From Didymodactylos carnosus (Eukaryota > Rotifera > Eurotatoria > Philodinida > Philodinidae): DNA of 64,000 nt. Made by a program: the position numbers and the translations under genes. Shown one piece after another: positions 12,738 to 26,000 of the stretch (its first letter is position 1; the number at the start of each line of letters is the position of its first letter). The notes beneath the pieces are model-generated. The model was not told the DNA's origin. It did no database searches and saw only the letters and a list, made by a program, of their open reading frames with translations. The DNA lies in NCBI GenBank assembly GCA_905250885.1, contig CAJNOQ010000006.1, positions 60,476 through 124,475 on the forward strand, given 5' to 3'.

Positions 12738-13860
12738 AGATAGAAGAAAATGGTGAATGAATAAGTATAGTAACAATCTATTGTTTAGATAAAATTAGAA
12801 AGTCAAAAATATTTCAAAGTAGTTAATTCACTATACCTCTGCTGGGATATGTACTGAATGAATAATATAAAGAAGTCCAGCGATATTTCATTGCATATTT
12901 TTGTAAAGTTTGAAAAGTATAGTTTCTTTTATACATTGAATGAAGATTTGTATTAGTTCATTTTGATTCAATCGCTTGAAGTTATAAACTTATAATATCA
13001 AAAATATTCAAATAGACATAATTGATAGTCGCCTTCTGTTGGAATAAGGAAACATTTTAACGAGAGATAATCCCATCCAAATTCACATATGATTTAGTTG
13101 TAGAAAAGGTAGTACATGAAACAAGTCAAGTTTAAATATTTTATGCAAAAGATTGAATGATATTTCAGGCCATATAGAAATGAGGACAAGTGGTCCAGTG
13201 AGAAATTATACCCTCTGTTGGTATATTAATAAAATATTTCGATATTACCATCCTTGGACGAATTAGAGAATATGAAAATGCTATTTAAATTATTGTTTGC
13301 TTATTCCTATGATTTACGGAATTAGAATAAAACAAGAATCGCCTAACAAGAAGAATAAACGAAGAAACGCGCCTAATTTCCCTAAAACAATTCATAATAT
13401 TGATGTTACAACTTCGTCCTTTAAAAAAATGTTTGCAGAACACAAAAAACACAAATCTATATCCTTTTCTGTGCATAGCTGAGATTTATTCTAACTTAGA
13501 TTCTTCATCAAATATTTTCTAAATGAATCTCAACAAACTTAATGTCACTCTCTGTCGAGTAAAACCTTTCAATCCATTATTTTATGAAACGTGTTTCGCT
13601 ATTACTTTTTACAATTTAGCATATCCAACTGTCCGCCTCAGTAGGACACTGAACATTTTTGCTACTAAATCTAAATAGACAATTAATTTCATCGAGCAAG
13701 AAATGATTGTATAATAGTTTCAAATTCATGTTTGTCTTGTTTTCTAGTGTTGCTTATTATGTCTGTTGGTCAACAGTAATGAGAAAAGAACAACCGAAAC
13801 CAGTCATGAATATTAGATAAAAACGCAGTTTTTTCTTCTTCAAATATTGAACTGTTAACA

Positions 13861-14478
13861 ATGCGATTTAATAAATCTATAACAACTGATCAAAAACAAA
13901 AACAGGAAAATATTTTTAAAAATTATAATTTTGATATTCTAAATGATTCTATTAATAATAATAAGAAAATTTTAATTGATGCATGTGAAACAACATCAAA
14001 AATAATTGATGAAAAACTTCATGAATTAAAACAACAATCTGGTCTTCTATGTCGTGTATTTCGTCGTGAAAGTGGAAATAAAAAAAATCATGTCGATCAA
14101 CAATCGGTACCGTCATATGAATATCAAACATCACCATACATAGAAATGATGTCGAATTTAGATACAAAACCGTCAAAATTATCCTCAAATGAATATATTT
14201 ATACGGAAAAATTAAAAATATTAAATAGTGAAAAAGAAAGTTTGGAAGAAAAATGTTCTAGTTGGAATAATAATGAATCATCATCAAAAATATCTTTACC
14301 ATCAACAGAAAATTCAAAACGATGTAAATCAAAACTGCTTATGACTGTCAATAATAGAGATCATGAATATTACAAACAACAAGAAATACGATCAACACGA
14401 GCTCAAAGTTTATACGAAGAAACGTATGGACATTCGCCGTCGATTAATACAAATAAAAAAAATAATTATCTAGTTATG
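13861..14478 (+). CDS. Shroom-like gene, exon 1
   Basis: Encodes residues 1-206 and ends on ATG before GTAAGT (phase 0). The ATG is the first after an in-frame stop. The sequence is Asn/Lys/Ser-rich with a Cys/Arg segment (LLCRVFRRESG). An unseen 5' exon remains possible. Confidence 0.6.
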
Positions 14479-17400
14479 GTAAGTATTTTCAACGACAACA
14501 ATGAATACATTTCTTAAACATTAACTTCTTTTTTTCTTCGTTAGTCAAATTCCAAAGATTGTAAACTTTTAATGAAAACATTGGATAAAATCAATATTCC
14601 ACATCAATTACCATCTTCATCACCCATTGATACTCTTAGAAGTTCTTATTCAACAATTAAACCACAAACTTCATCATTAGACAATAGTGATTTTCTCAAT
14701 GATTCACCCGATAGATCATCTTCATCGTTTGTTACAAATACGAATGATCTACATAATACTGCTAAAAATTTAACGGCAAGACGTTTATTATCAACAACAT
14801 CAAATAGTAATTGTGCACAACGACGATACATTGATTTACCAACGCGTTTGGTTAAATCAACTCATTCTCGACGATTAATATCACAGGAACAACAATCTGA
14901 TTTAAACATAAATCAACGAAATTTAAGTGATTATCATAAAAAACGATCAAGATCATATTACAATAAAAATGATAGTAATGGTAATAATGAACAGTTCATT
15001 AAATCAGATCAACAACAAAACAAAAAAGGTCATGAACAAAAATCATCATCATCCTTAAATCAATATACTAATAGAATAATGAGTACACCTAAATTGTTGT
15101 CACCGCCGTCTAATCACCATTATCAACATAATCACATAATAAATTCATCATCGATGTTGTCTCAAATTTCTTTGCCTCTATCCGATTTAATCGTTGAGAA
15201 AAAAAATTGTTTTGTTGAAGGATTAGATACAACACATCAAACAGAATCGTAAGTGAATGTGATTATTGTCTATGTGTACCCGATATATATATATAGAGAG
15301 AGAGAGAGAGAAAGAGGGAGAACTAATAATTTAACACCCCCATTGTCTATGTGTGTCAACTGTCAACAATTTTTCTTTTTCCATCCGTTCAAAGTTTACT
15401 TTTCTTCATATGATTAAGAATAAGTAAATAAGAAAAATAAATTTAGAAGTGTTTTAAAATAAATTTATGAGTGGCAACAAATTTTATTTTTATATGACAA
15501 TAAATTTAATTTAGTCTTTTCAAGTAAACAAAAAATTGAATCTTTGATTGAACGTATCATTGTTTTACTTTTTCTCACATCCAACTTAGAATTGTTTGTA
15601 CATACTTCGAATGTTAAAGCGTCAATTGACACATCTAATTCAATGACTTGTTTGAAAAGAGTGATAGACATTGTTTAAATTCATTGTTTCACCTAAAAGT
15701 GGTATATCTAAATCAGTATTTTTCTTTCTAGTACACATTGCAAAGATTTGATTGATACATCAAAAAATAGAATAATAACATCATCAAATCAAAGGAAACA
15801 GTTAACCGATGATGAGTCTAAATGTCGAAAAAAACCAGTACATTTTTATGGCCATTTAACAACTGAAATACAACCACTATTTTATCCTCTTTGTTCAAAA
15901 ATATTAGAAAATAAAAATTCATATAGAAAAATAATTGAAAAACCATCTATTCAAATGGTCAAAGATGATTTTGTTGATGTCAATATTGGACAATATAAAA
16001 TTAATTATGATAAAGATAAAAAAATTTATAAAAATGAAAAGATATCATCAGACAATATTGTTGCGAGATCACCACAACCATCATCATTGAACAATATTGA
16101 AAAAATGAACAATTTTTTTGTTCCTTCTTCTTCTTCTTCTTCTTCTTCTTCATCATCAATATTAAAACAAAAAGAAAAGGATAATATCATTTTGACAGGA
16201 GGAGTTGTTGAAAATGAAATAACGTCGGCCGCCGTACCAACACCACTACCAACAACGATGACCACAAACAATAACTCTTTTTTTTCTTCTCCGTTCTTTC
16301 CTATTCTTAATTCAACAATATTATCGCCGACTAAACAACTACAGCAAAAAGAAAAAGAATCTGATGAACAAAATCGTAATAATGGTAGGTGTATGCATCA
16401 TCAGCAGATTTTACCTTCACTGTATGCTTCTGATGTTGGATAGCGAGTGAACGATAGAAACTAAATAGTTTTGTGTCTCAATCACCATTGCAATAATATA
16501 TAATTTTCTTTGAATATCATACTAAATAAAACTATCAATTTCATATTTTCTTTTTCCTTGTCATTCTCTCTTCATTATTAGCTGATCAAAATAAGACATA
16601 AGTATAAACATTTCTTATCTTTTATAATTCATATCTTTTTTAATAATTCTAACTCTAACTATTTTTAGGTGTAAATGATATTAATCAAAAACGATTTCTA
16701 TCTGATAATAATTACGATTTTAATTTTCGACTAAAATCTAAACATCAACCTTTATTTAATCAACAACAGCACAGTATCAGTAGCGCTAACAATTATCGAG
16801 AACAGCCAGATGATCAAATTAAGTCGTCTTCTATTTATATCAAACAACAACAGCCCGCTGCAATTAATCTCAATATTAACATGTCGTCCAATAATTTATT
16901 ATTGAAAAATAATAAGAGTGCATCATTGACTGTTATTAATGTAGCAGATAAATCATCACAACAAAAAACATTAACACAATCTTCTCGATCGAAACGTTTA
17001 CTTGGTCTACTTCGTTTTGCCAGTACGACAGTATCAAAACGTACCAGTAATGGAGATGCTATCATCACAACAGATTCCCATACTGGTGACAATAAAAAGG
17101 ATAGTGTTGATATATTGTCGTCTAAAAAGAAAAATGAGTCTGACATGACTCATAATATACAACAACGTCAGCAACAGAACAAAAATAACAAGGATAGTAA
17201 ATTTCATCTTAAACGTACATCATCAGCACAAATATGTGCCCAACGTTTTAAAACAAAAGGAATATCAAAACGACTTAGTGCAGATGAAACGATTGTGAAT
17301 CCAATAAAAATAGGAAATACAGTGGCAACACAAAATGGAAATTCAATATCATTGACAATTGGTTCGAATGAAATAAACGATATGAAAACAAAATTAGTGT

Positions 17401-20020
17401 TATCACAAACAGCTAGTCAAATCACAGCAAACGACAAATGTCACCATACAATAGGAAACGGTAAGAAGTGCGCAAGTGTTCAGCAGTACTTCACTAATTT
17501 AACTACCAGAAATTATAGAAACAGTGTTTTTCCTAACATCTACACTAACGTAACAAAGAATATCGTCAGTTTTTAGTGTAAAAGTTGTTATTTATCTGAG
17601 GAACTTTTCTCTTTACTCATGGTGACGGCCGCGTATAGCAGAAGAGAAGTTTTGACGTCTAGCACAATGCAGACGAACAAATAAGTATTTATTATTTGTG
17701 CTGAACATTTTCCCTTTCTGTTTTTTTGTTGAAGCGATCGAAAGATAACAGTCGATAGGCTTCAACCAACGAGCAACCAGCAAAGCTTCTTCAGTTTTTC
17801 TATGGATTCTCTATGTATTTTTCTTGAATTTTTACTAGTTTAACGCACGTTAAAAAAGATTTTGTGAAAAACACATGAAGTTTTCACTTTTAGTATGTCT
17901 ACTCGTTTCAGATATCAGCTCATTACAAGACTTGTGCAAATGTCATGCGTAAGAAATTCTAGTCTCTTTAATAATACTACTAAAAACTATAGAGAGAAAG
18001 ATCAGTTCTTTATCCACGATGTCAATTTTAGTCTATTAAACGTCGAACTGTAATATTTGGACAGAGCATACTTGATCATCTATAATTATGACAATAAAGT
18101 CTCTCAATAATATCTCATTGGAACATTTCAAAATTTAACTTTACTTTAGCCTGACTTTAGATTTGGATAGAGTATTGTTATAACTTATTTTTAAAAAAAG
18201 CGTACAAACTGACGATCATGTTTTTAACATGCTTGTATCTGTTAATCGATGAAAACTATTGTCCAAATTTCTGTTTTTTGTTGTAAGCTATCCTGGGGTC
18301 ACACGCATCCTAACTGGATCCTTGTACCGAAAGTTGTAGTAACCTCTTAACACTATTTTTTCAATCATAATACATTATGATCAATCTTTTCATGCGATTT
18401 AACTTATGAAGCTGGTAGATATATATTTTATAGGACAAGGAAACATATAACGTTAAATGCAGACATTTTATAAATTATTTTCTATGCCGATAGACTCGGT
18501 GTTCCATGGGGAAATTTTATGAACGTTTTACGATGTTGGGATCGTGCAGTTGTAACATCAAATGCGTGATCACGTATGAACTTTCTATAATTTCACACGT
18601 GTTCACAAGCGAGAATTTCTTTACACGTGCGTTCACACACTGTTTTACGACTTTCACTAGTGACCACGTGCGAAAAATATGAAGCGAAAAATTTCCGTGC
18701 GCAGTTCACGCGTTGTCACAAGTGGAATATATTTTTCACGCGTGCCCACGCACTATTTTACGATGTTCATGTTCACAGTTCATTTCACGATATTCACGGG
18801 TATACGCGCCGTTTCATATACTAAAATTTTCTCAGGGGGAAGGGTGTTTTAAGGATAATAAACGTCTTTTGAAAGTTCAAGATTAGAACGGCCATCCTAA
18901 GACGAAATCATAGCACTTAGTGCCAAATTGAGTGCTAAAAAGTACTATGTAAAATGAAAAAAAGCACTGTTTTTCCTTTGATTGTGTTCCTATAATTTTA
19001 ATGTATTCGTTTTGGTTATTATGCACGACACGAGTGTTGAATACACTACTTTAAAAATCAGATTTAACATAACATTGATTGTTTAAAGTGACAAGTGTAT
19101 AATAATAATAATAATAAGTGTATAACTAAAAGTGAATACACACTCTTATTTCACTTTCTCTGTTTAGAAGTGCCAATGTCGTCTCGAAATGGACCCGGTG
19201 CAGCAAATGATTTATTCAAGTATATTAACAATGGTTCTTCAAGTGGTCTTTTATTTCGTCCGGTGGAAACGTTGAAAAAATATGAGAATGGTAACGATAC
19301 AATGAAAGTTGATCCTAAAACCGACTACGTATTATATAACAACAGGAACAATAATACAGTACAACAATCATTTTTTTTGTCATCATCAACAGCCGCATTA
19401 TTACCTAATACTATTAATAAAGACATCGAAACAATAAGAAATGATGCATATAATAAACATTCATCTAATCTAACAACATCTTTATCACCATCACTATTGT
19501 CGTCTGATAACATGAATAAAGTCAATCAAGATGAATCAAATGGTATTAATACTTTAACTACTTACAGTCATTATTATCTTCATCCAAATACACATTCTCA
19601 TCAACAGCATCTGTCTAATAATAAAAAGACAAAAGAAAATACAAACAATCATACAATCAGTAACGACAGTATAAACAGTATGAGTACAACTAGCAACAGT
19701 TCATCATCGACTAATAGTACGAGTGTTAATCATTCAAATGGTTTCTCAACTAGTCCAATAATAATAAAGCAACATAACACTAATGATTTCGTGCATACAA
19801 TTGTACAAGGAACAGAAATAAAAAAGAATGAAGAACAAGAACAGGAGAAAAAAAAAGAAGCTGATGAAGATGGAGAATCAATGTCAGTGACCCCTATTAA
19901 AAAATCTGTTTTGACCTTAAACAACACGCTTATAAATTTAAACGCAACCAATAGTCGACAAAAGAGTGTTGTTAATGCTGCATTAATCGATTGGAAAATA
20001 AAATCATCCTTATTAAATGG

Positions 20021-20053
<33 letters not shown>

Positions 20054-23000
20054 TGATACAAATAATGAAAGTAGTATAAAATCACCAATAATCATGTCAA
20101 ATAACTCATTATTAAACGAAAACAATGAAAAGGAAAAAAAAGAAATGAATATTGAACCGGGAATCGTTCTTTCCGATATCGTTCAAGCATTTTGGCATCC
20201 ACCAGTAGTTGGTAATGATGAAAGTCAAAAAAATGAACTTAATGAACAGTGTTTATCAGAGAATTCAGGCTATGTAAGTAACTGATTATCAAATTATGAA
20301 ATTTGTTGGTAGAGCAGTTGGAAATAAGTATTTGTAAATCGAATATAGAACTGCTATGAAAGCAGTTCATAGCAGTTCTATATTCGATTTACAAATGATT
20401 ATCAAATTGTTTTGTGATAGACCGTGATTCTTCAGATTACAGTATGAAAATTTTTTTTCTTAAGTATTTGAATTTTTATTAAAAAAATACAGCAAATCAG
20501 CCTTTCTCCCATTATATGCTGTCAAAAAGTAAATTTCATTTAGTTATAATAGCTGTTGCCGAATAGACGTTCGTTCACTGACTAGATATTATTCTACGAA
20601 CTCAGTTTCGTCTACTCTTCTGATTCAGTTTTTTAAAATTTTATCATTGTGTTTTGCGCCCCAAATTTACTTTTTCTTAAAAATACTTTTTTTCCTATTA
20701 TTTTTCCACAAAATAGAATATATATATCTATAGCTATCTGTGAAACTTGACCTCTTTTTTTTTTATTGATGACCATGTTTTGTGATTCTTTTTTGTATAG
20801 ACGTGTTCTATATACACTATACATATAAGTCACAGCTGGAATAAATTGTGTTGCTAAGTACAAAAAGAAAAAATATAACATAAAATTTGTCAAATAAAAC
20901 GTTTGAATTGATAAAAATAAGACAGGAGTTTAAACTGAGATGAGAAGTATCATCATTAATATATGAAGTACAATACCGGAAACTCTGATAAATTGAACGC
21001 GGTCGAAAGAAAATGAGAGAGTATAATTGATCAATATATTTGATTTTTTTAAGCATCAATCAGCTCTTCAAATTGTCTGTTTAATGTGATTTTTGTGTTC
21101 TGCAGAATAAATTTTGTTTAGAAATGTTGTTGAATAGGAATTTTGTCCTCGTGTGCTCAACATATGACAAAAAGATTTTTATATTCTTTCTTCTTCAGAA
21201 AGAAAAGTTCTCTATTCGATAGGAGATCATGAAGTAGAAATATAAATGAAACAAGAAAAGAAATAATTCTATACCATCTAGTCTTGTTCTCTTTTTTGTT
21301 CATTTCTTTTCTTTTCTTTTCTTCTTTCAATATGGTAAAATTAACTCTTTAAATCAAAATCAAGAATATATAAAATATGCAACACGTTTTTCTTCTTTCT
21401 TGATTTTCTTCTCTTCTATCCGTTCTATCCGTATAGAGTTTTTAACAAAAAAAGAAAGAAAAGTAAATCATATGGCTAACACAGTAAAGATTTTTAAAAG
21501 TAAGAGATAAAACTGAAATTGGACTCCCTTTTTTTGTTGTTGTTAATTGTATTGGTAAGCATAATGACTTAAATTTTAAGTATTAATAAAAAAGAAAGAA
21601 AGAAGAAAAAGCCTCTTTAAATTATTATTGCTGAGAAGATTTGTTGAAATTGAAAATATTACGAGAGAAAAAACATATACACACCTCTTTTACAAATTTT
21701 TAAGTACCCTAAAAACATAATAAAAATAAAACATATCTAACCATGATCCATATTGATAAGAAAACATAAAAATTCTCTAGATTTTTCGTATTGCTTGAAG
21801 TATCGTTTTATTTTATACAATTGTTTGCATACAAGTGCGAATATTTTCATACTTCGAATAACTTTGAAATTTTTTCTTTCTTAAGCATGATTGTTCAAGG
21901 ATAAGTCTAATGATGTAGTTTACAACTATAAAAATTTGTACGATGACTATAAGTTTTATACACAAAATGAATATCCAAAAAGAATTTTCAGGCAAAATTT
22001 TGAAGAACTTTTTTGCCAAGATCTTAGCAGTAAAACACTGGTTCTTGACTTCTTGGCGCTTCTAATATGTATTTGTATCGGAGTCTTTCTCATAAGAAGT
22101 GTGTCTGTCTTATATTTTCTCACGAATAATTCTTGAACTAAAAAGCATGCTGTTAACGAAAATATTCAATAATTTTCTCTTTTATATCGACATTTTTACA
22201 AGCATCAATAATCCCGTATATTTCGACTCTACATTTTCCGCTTGAAAGTGATTAACTATACGAGTTTAATAAACTAGTCTTATTTTTTTTAATCATAACA
22301 AATGAAACGATCACAGTTTTGGCCTTTCTTTCTGCTTCTGCAGAGAAATTGTCTCGACAAAAAAAAGTCATTTTTCAAATTTCAGTTATGTTTATATCTA
22401 TAGATAGCGTATCTGTTTCAGTTGTTTTAGTTTTTATTCACAGGATAAAAATAAGTTGTTGATTTTGAAAAAGGATAAGTTGCTATGAGATCCTTTAAAT
22501 CAATACAGTAGTCGACAATAAAGTAGTCAAATTTTTATTAGTAGTCTATAAGACTATTCTTTCTTTTTCTTCTGTAGCATGCGAACTACAACATTTGTTG
22601 GGTTGAAGTTTTAGCAGAAATATAGTCTATGTAAAATGCTGATCGTCTATCAAAGTTTCAATCTTCTTATCATTTATAATTGGTGAGTTATGCTATTTTT
22701 AAACTTTCTATGATAAAACTTGTTTATTTTCTGAACCAAAAGTGGACCTTGGAAGGATGGGATAGGGTGAGAGTGAGGCTAACTATAAATGATAAGACGA
22801 AACTTTGCTAGATGATTACCATTTCACATAGACTATATGTCTGCTAAAACTCCAAGTTATCAAATGTTGTAGTTCGCATGTTACAGAGGAACGAATGATC
22901 TCAGATCAAAATTTGATGGTCTTTTCTAGAGAAGTGTACCTCGAGATTTTTATATATTCGAAATCAGCGTGACGAGTTACGTTGTACGGCAAAGATCTAT

Positions 23001-26000
23001 TTTCTTTCCTTTGATCTTATTTCTCTTGTTTGCTCGCATATATATGTGTGTAGTGCATTATTTTACTTCAAAGTGCTCCACAAGTTGTCGATGGTGTAAA
23101 ACTACTTTTTCATTCAAACGGTCTAAGTACTTTATTTCTACGAACACGTCTTTTTACAGGGAGTCATTCTGATATGTAGAGTCAACTTTTTAATTTTACA
23201 ACTACTGATGAGGATATTTTTTGTAAACTTAAGTTGAAACCGATTTTTTCCGATCTATCAGTTGCTCAGCTAGTATTACATATACTTTATAGTACAAAAA
23301 TTTTTATATTTTTCTCTATCATTTATAATTTCTGTATGTATTGCGTGCTACTAATGTAGGCGACGGATGTCTTCACACTTCGTAACTTTATTTCAAACGA
23401 GATCGGACGGAGATTCCGAAGACATAAATTAATCTGTTCATGCTATATGTAATGTTTCTTCTGATAGAGAAAAAAAATAGACTATTGTTATTGTAATGGA
23501 TTCTCTGACTAAGGATCTTGAGCGCTGAAGCAGGATGAATGACTTTTCAAACAGTTTTTTACTTGTACATGTCCTCGCTTGTGAATAAAGGTAAAATTTT
23601 ATCCGAATATAAAAACTCATTATGTAAAAATGTGTCATAACGTGGATCCTATTATAGATATCTTTGATTTGAGTGTGCATAAGTAGTTAGATAATGAATG
23701 AATACGATGATATGGAATAGAAAATCCAAAAGTTGTGAATTTTTGGTAAGCGTTGATTGTCAAACAAAACATGAAATTAATCGTCTCGTATAACTATACT
23801 GTCATTTATCAAATTGAACAATATCATTTCTTTTTATTCTTTTTAGTGTAAAGATGATTTGATATCTACAACATCATTTCCGAACCCAAATCCCACAACA
23901 TCTGCCCTATTTCAACCGATCATCATCAGGTATATATACATGTTCTTGGCCTTTTAAACGATTAAATATGTATTAGATTGAGAGGGAAAGAAAAGGCGTT
24001 AGATTATTGCATCGATAATCGTTTTTGATTTTTTGACAAAAGATTTTTTTGATACATATGTCACGTCCTCGTTTTTGTTCTAAATAGATGGATGGAAGCA
24101 ACTTTTTTTGTTTCCCTTCTTTTAAGTTATACGGATAAATGTAAAAATATGCGTAACACGAAAAAGAGAGAAAAGTAAAATATTTTATTCTAATTTTTGT
24201 TTCGTTTTTAGTTTAAGAATTTTGTTTATCACTCATAGTGGTGCTCGGTTTTATTTTTCTTCTTCTTTCTCTTTCTTTTTTCCTCTATTATGTGAGATGA
24301 CGTCAATTACAATAGGCATAGTCTCTCTCCCTCGCTCTCTAAGTAGTAACCAAATAGTTGTGCAGGTGATATATATTTAATAATGACTGACATTATTCTC
24401 AAAGAAAGAAAACGGCAAAAGAAAATAGGAAAAGAAAGAGAAAATTGCGTAGTACCTTGCTAGAGAGTCCCACTCTTTTGTTCTTGATTTTGAGATACTA
24501 ATAATTATTACGAACACGGAGATAGAATCGGAAATCAGAAGCAGCAGCACTTGATTTCTAACTTTAAAGTTTCAAACGAATGCATTTTATCGACGTGAAC
24601 GCTATTTTATCAGGTATTACGTTTTTGACAAGTTTTTTTTTGTTATAAAATTGAAAATCTCCTACAATTATAACAAATTCATTTCTATAAATGTATGAAA
24701 TATACCTTAAACAAACGATCATCTTATGATTGTAACATTCTTGTTACATCATGATAATTATGTCCTTCTAATTTAGTTCTTCAGCATCTGTAAACAATGT
24801 AAACAGTGTTTGGTCATCAACATCTAACCTTGATGGATCTCATAATGATTGGACCGATCAAAGTAATCATTACTCAGATTTGAGTAGAACAAATGATAGT
24901 GGTTTTGATAGCACTGAGCAGCCATACATAAATATTAACAACAATAACAATAACAACCAGGATGATTTTCGTAATAATAATAAAATACGTACAAAATCGA
25001 TTGATAATCACCAAGATGGAGATGGACACCCTTGTTTAACACCCCAAACAAAAGAAACAAGTTTAAGTATAGCAACATTATATGAAAAAAATCGTGTTAA
25101 TGGTAATGCACAATCATTTAATAAAGACTATAAGAAAACAAATAGTTTTGGAAATGGTTTTATCATAAATAAACGTAAGTATTATGATGACTTTTTCTAC
25201 CTCTACAGTTTACACTAACGTAAATAATGAAGGCACTATTAATGTGGGAAAACACAGTAAGAAGATATTTTTAGGTTTATACTAAAGCACAAAATAATGC
25301 TTTTTGTCCTATATTTTATAGAATATGATGTTATAGTTAGCTACATTTCGTTATTCATCGATACTTGTCTCTCTCTCTTTCTCTCTCAATTAATTAGAAG
25401 CACTGATTTTCGATGACATACATAGGTAAACATGTGTATAGAAATAAATGGTTGTTAATTTAGATATATAGCGAACGGCATAAAATTAATCATCTATCTT
25501 GTTTTTAGTTTAAGTCAAAAGACTCTAAAAATACGTTTTTTTTTTTTTTGTAATAAATAATCACACATCATTTTTAAGTGGAATGCGACTACACATAATT
25601 ATCGTCTGTGTTTGTTATTGGAGAATATGTTGAAAAAATATTATTTATTCTATATTTGCTTCATTTTTTTTGTTATTTTTCTAATTTCTCAGACAGACTT
25701 CAAAAAATGCATTTAATCACATGACTACTATGTTATACAGAATCTTCTGTTTAATGTTTCAATATAATTCTGTTCTTATACAGAGTTATGTTATTGAAAT
25801 TTGCTGAAGATAATCATTGTCAATTTAAGATATTAATGATGTGAGAACTGTAGAAGGCGTGTTGTCGTGTTCTTTCATATAAGAGAAAATACTAGTCCAC
25901 AACAATTTACATACCACTTTTATATTAAACCTTGATTTAACTAAACAGAGTAGAAGTATTGTAATATTTTCACAATTTTCATTCTTTCTAAAGTTTTGAT

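Larger units (their letters stand above)
6790..13860. other. Intergenic DNA between the MULE element and the Shroom-like gene
   Basis: About 7 kb with no coding exon I can support. It contains long A/T runs (T-rich at 7072-7085, A-run at about 7434-7452), a cluster of GCACCG-type units at 9180-9600, an AAGATCTTA cluster at 11941-12362, and a short inverted-repeat element at 12596-12737. The promoter and any 5' untranslated exon of the Shroom-like gene should lie here, but I cannot place them. Confidence 0.5.
20274..23846. other. Intron 5 of the Shroom-like gene
   Basis: 3,573 bp, GT-AG. Holds a perfect hairpin at 20330-20396, one copy of the three-member 110-bp repeat (21786-21905, minus), and a foldback MITE at 22572-22886. 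No coding exon is supported. Confidence 0.65.

Noticed and set aside
13861-14517. Reading the first Shroom-like exons as single-exon genes
   Set aside because: Each frame hits a stop just after a strong GT donor, and the spliced frame stays open across all 13 exons.
16026-16271. Minus-strand open frame with a poly-Glu run
   Set aside because: It is the antisense shadow of the poly-Ser tract in Shroom-like exon 3.
19730-20125. 131-codon minus-strand frame with a poly-Cys run
   Set aside because: Antisense shadow of the CAA repeat in exon 5; poly-Cys from GTT/TGT repeats is not credible protein.
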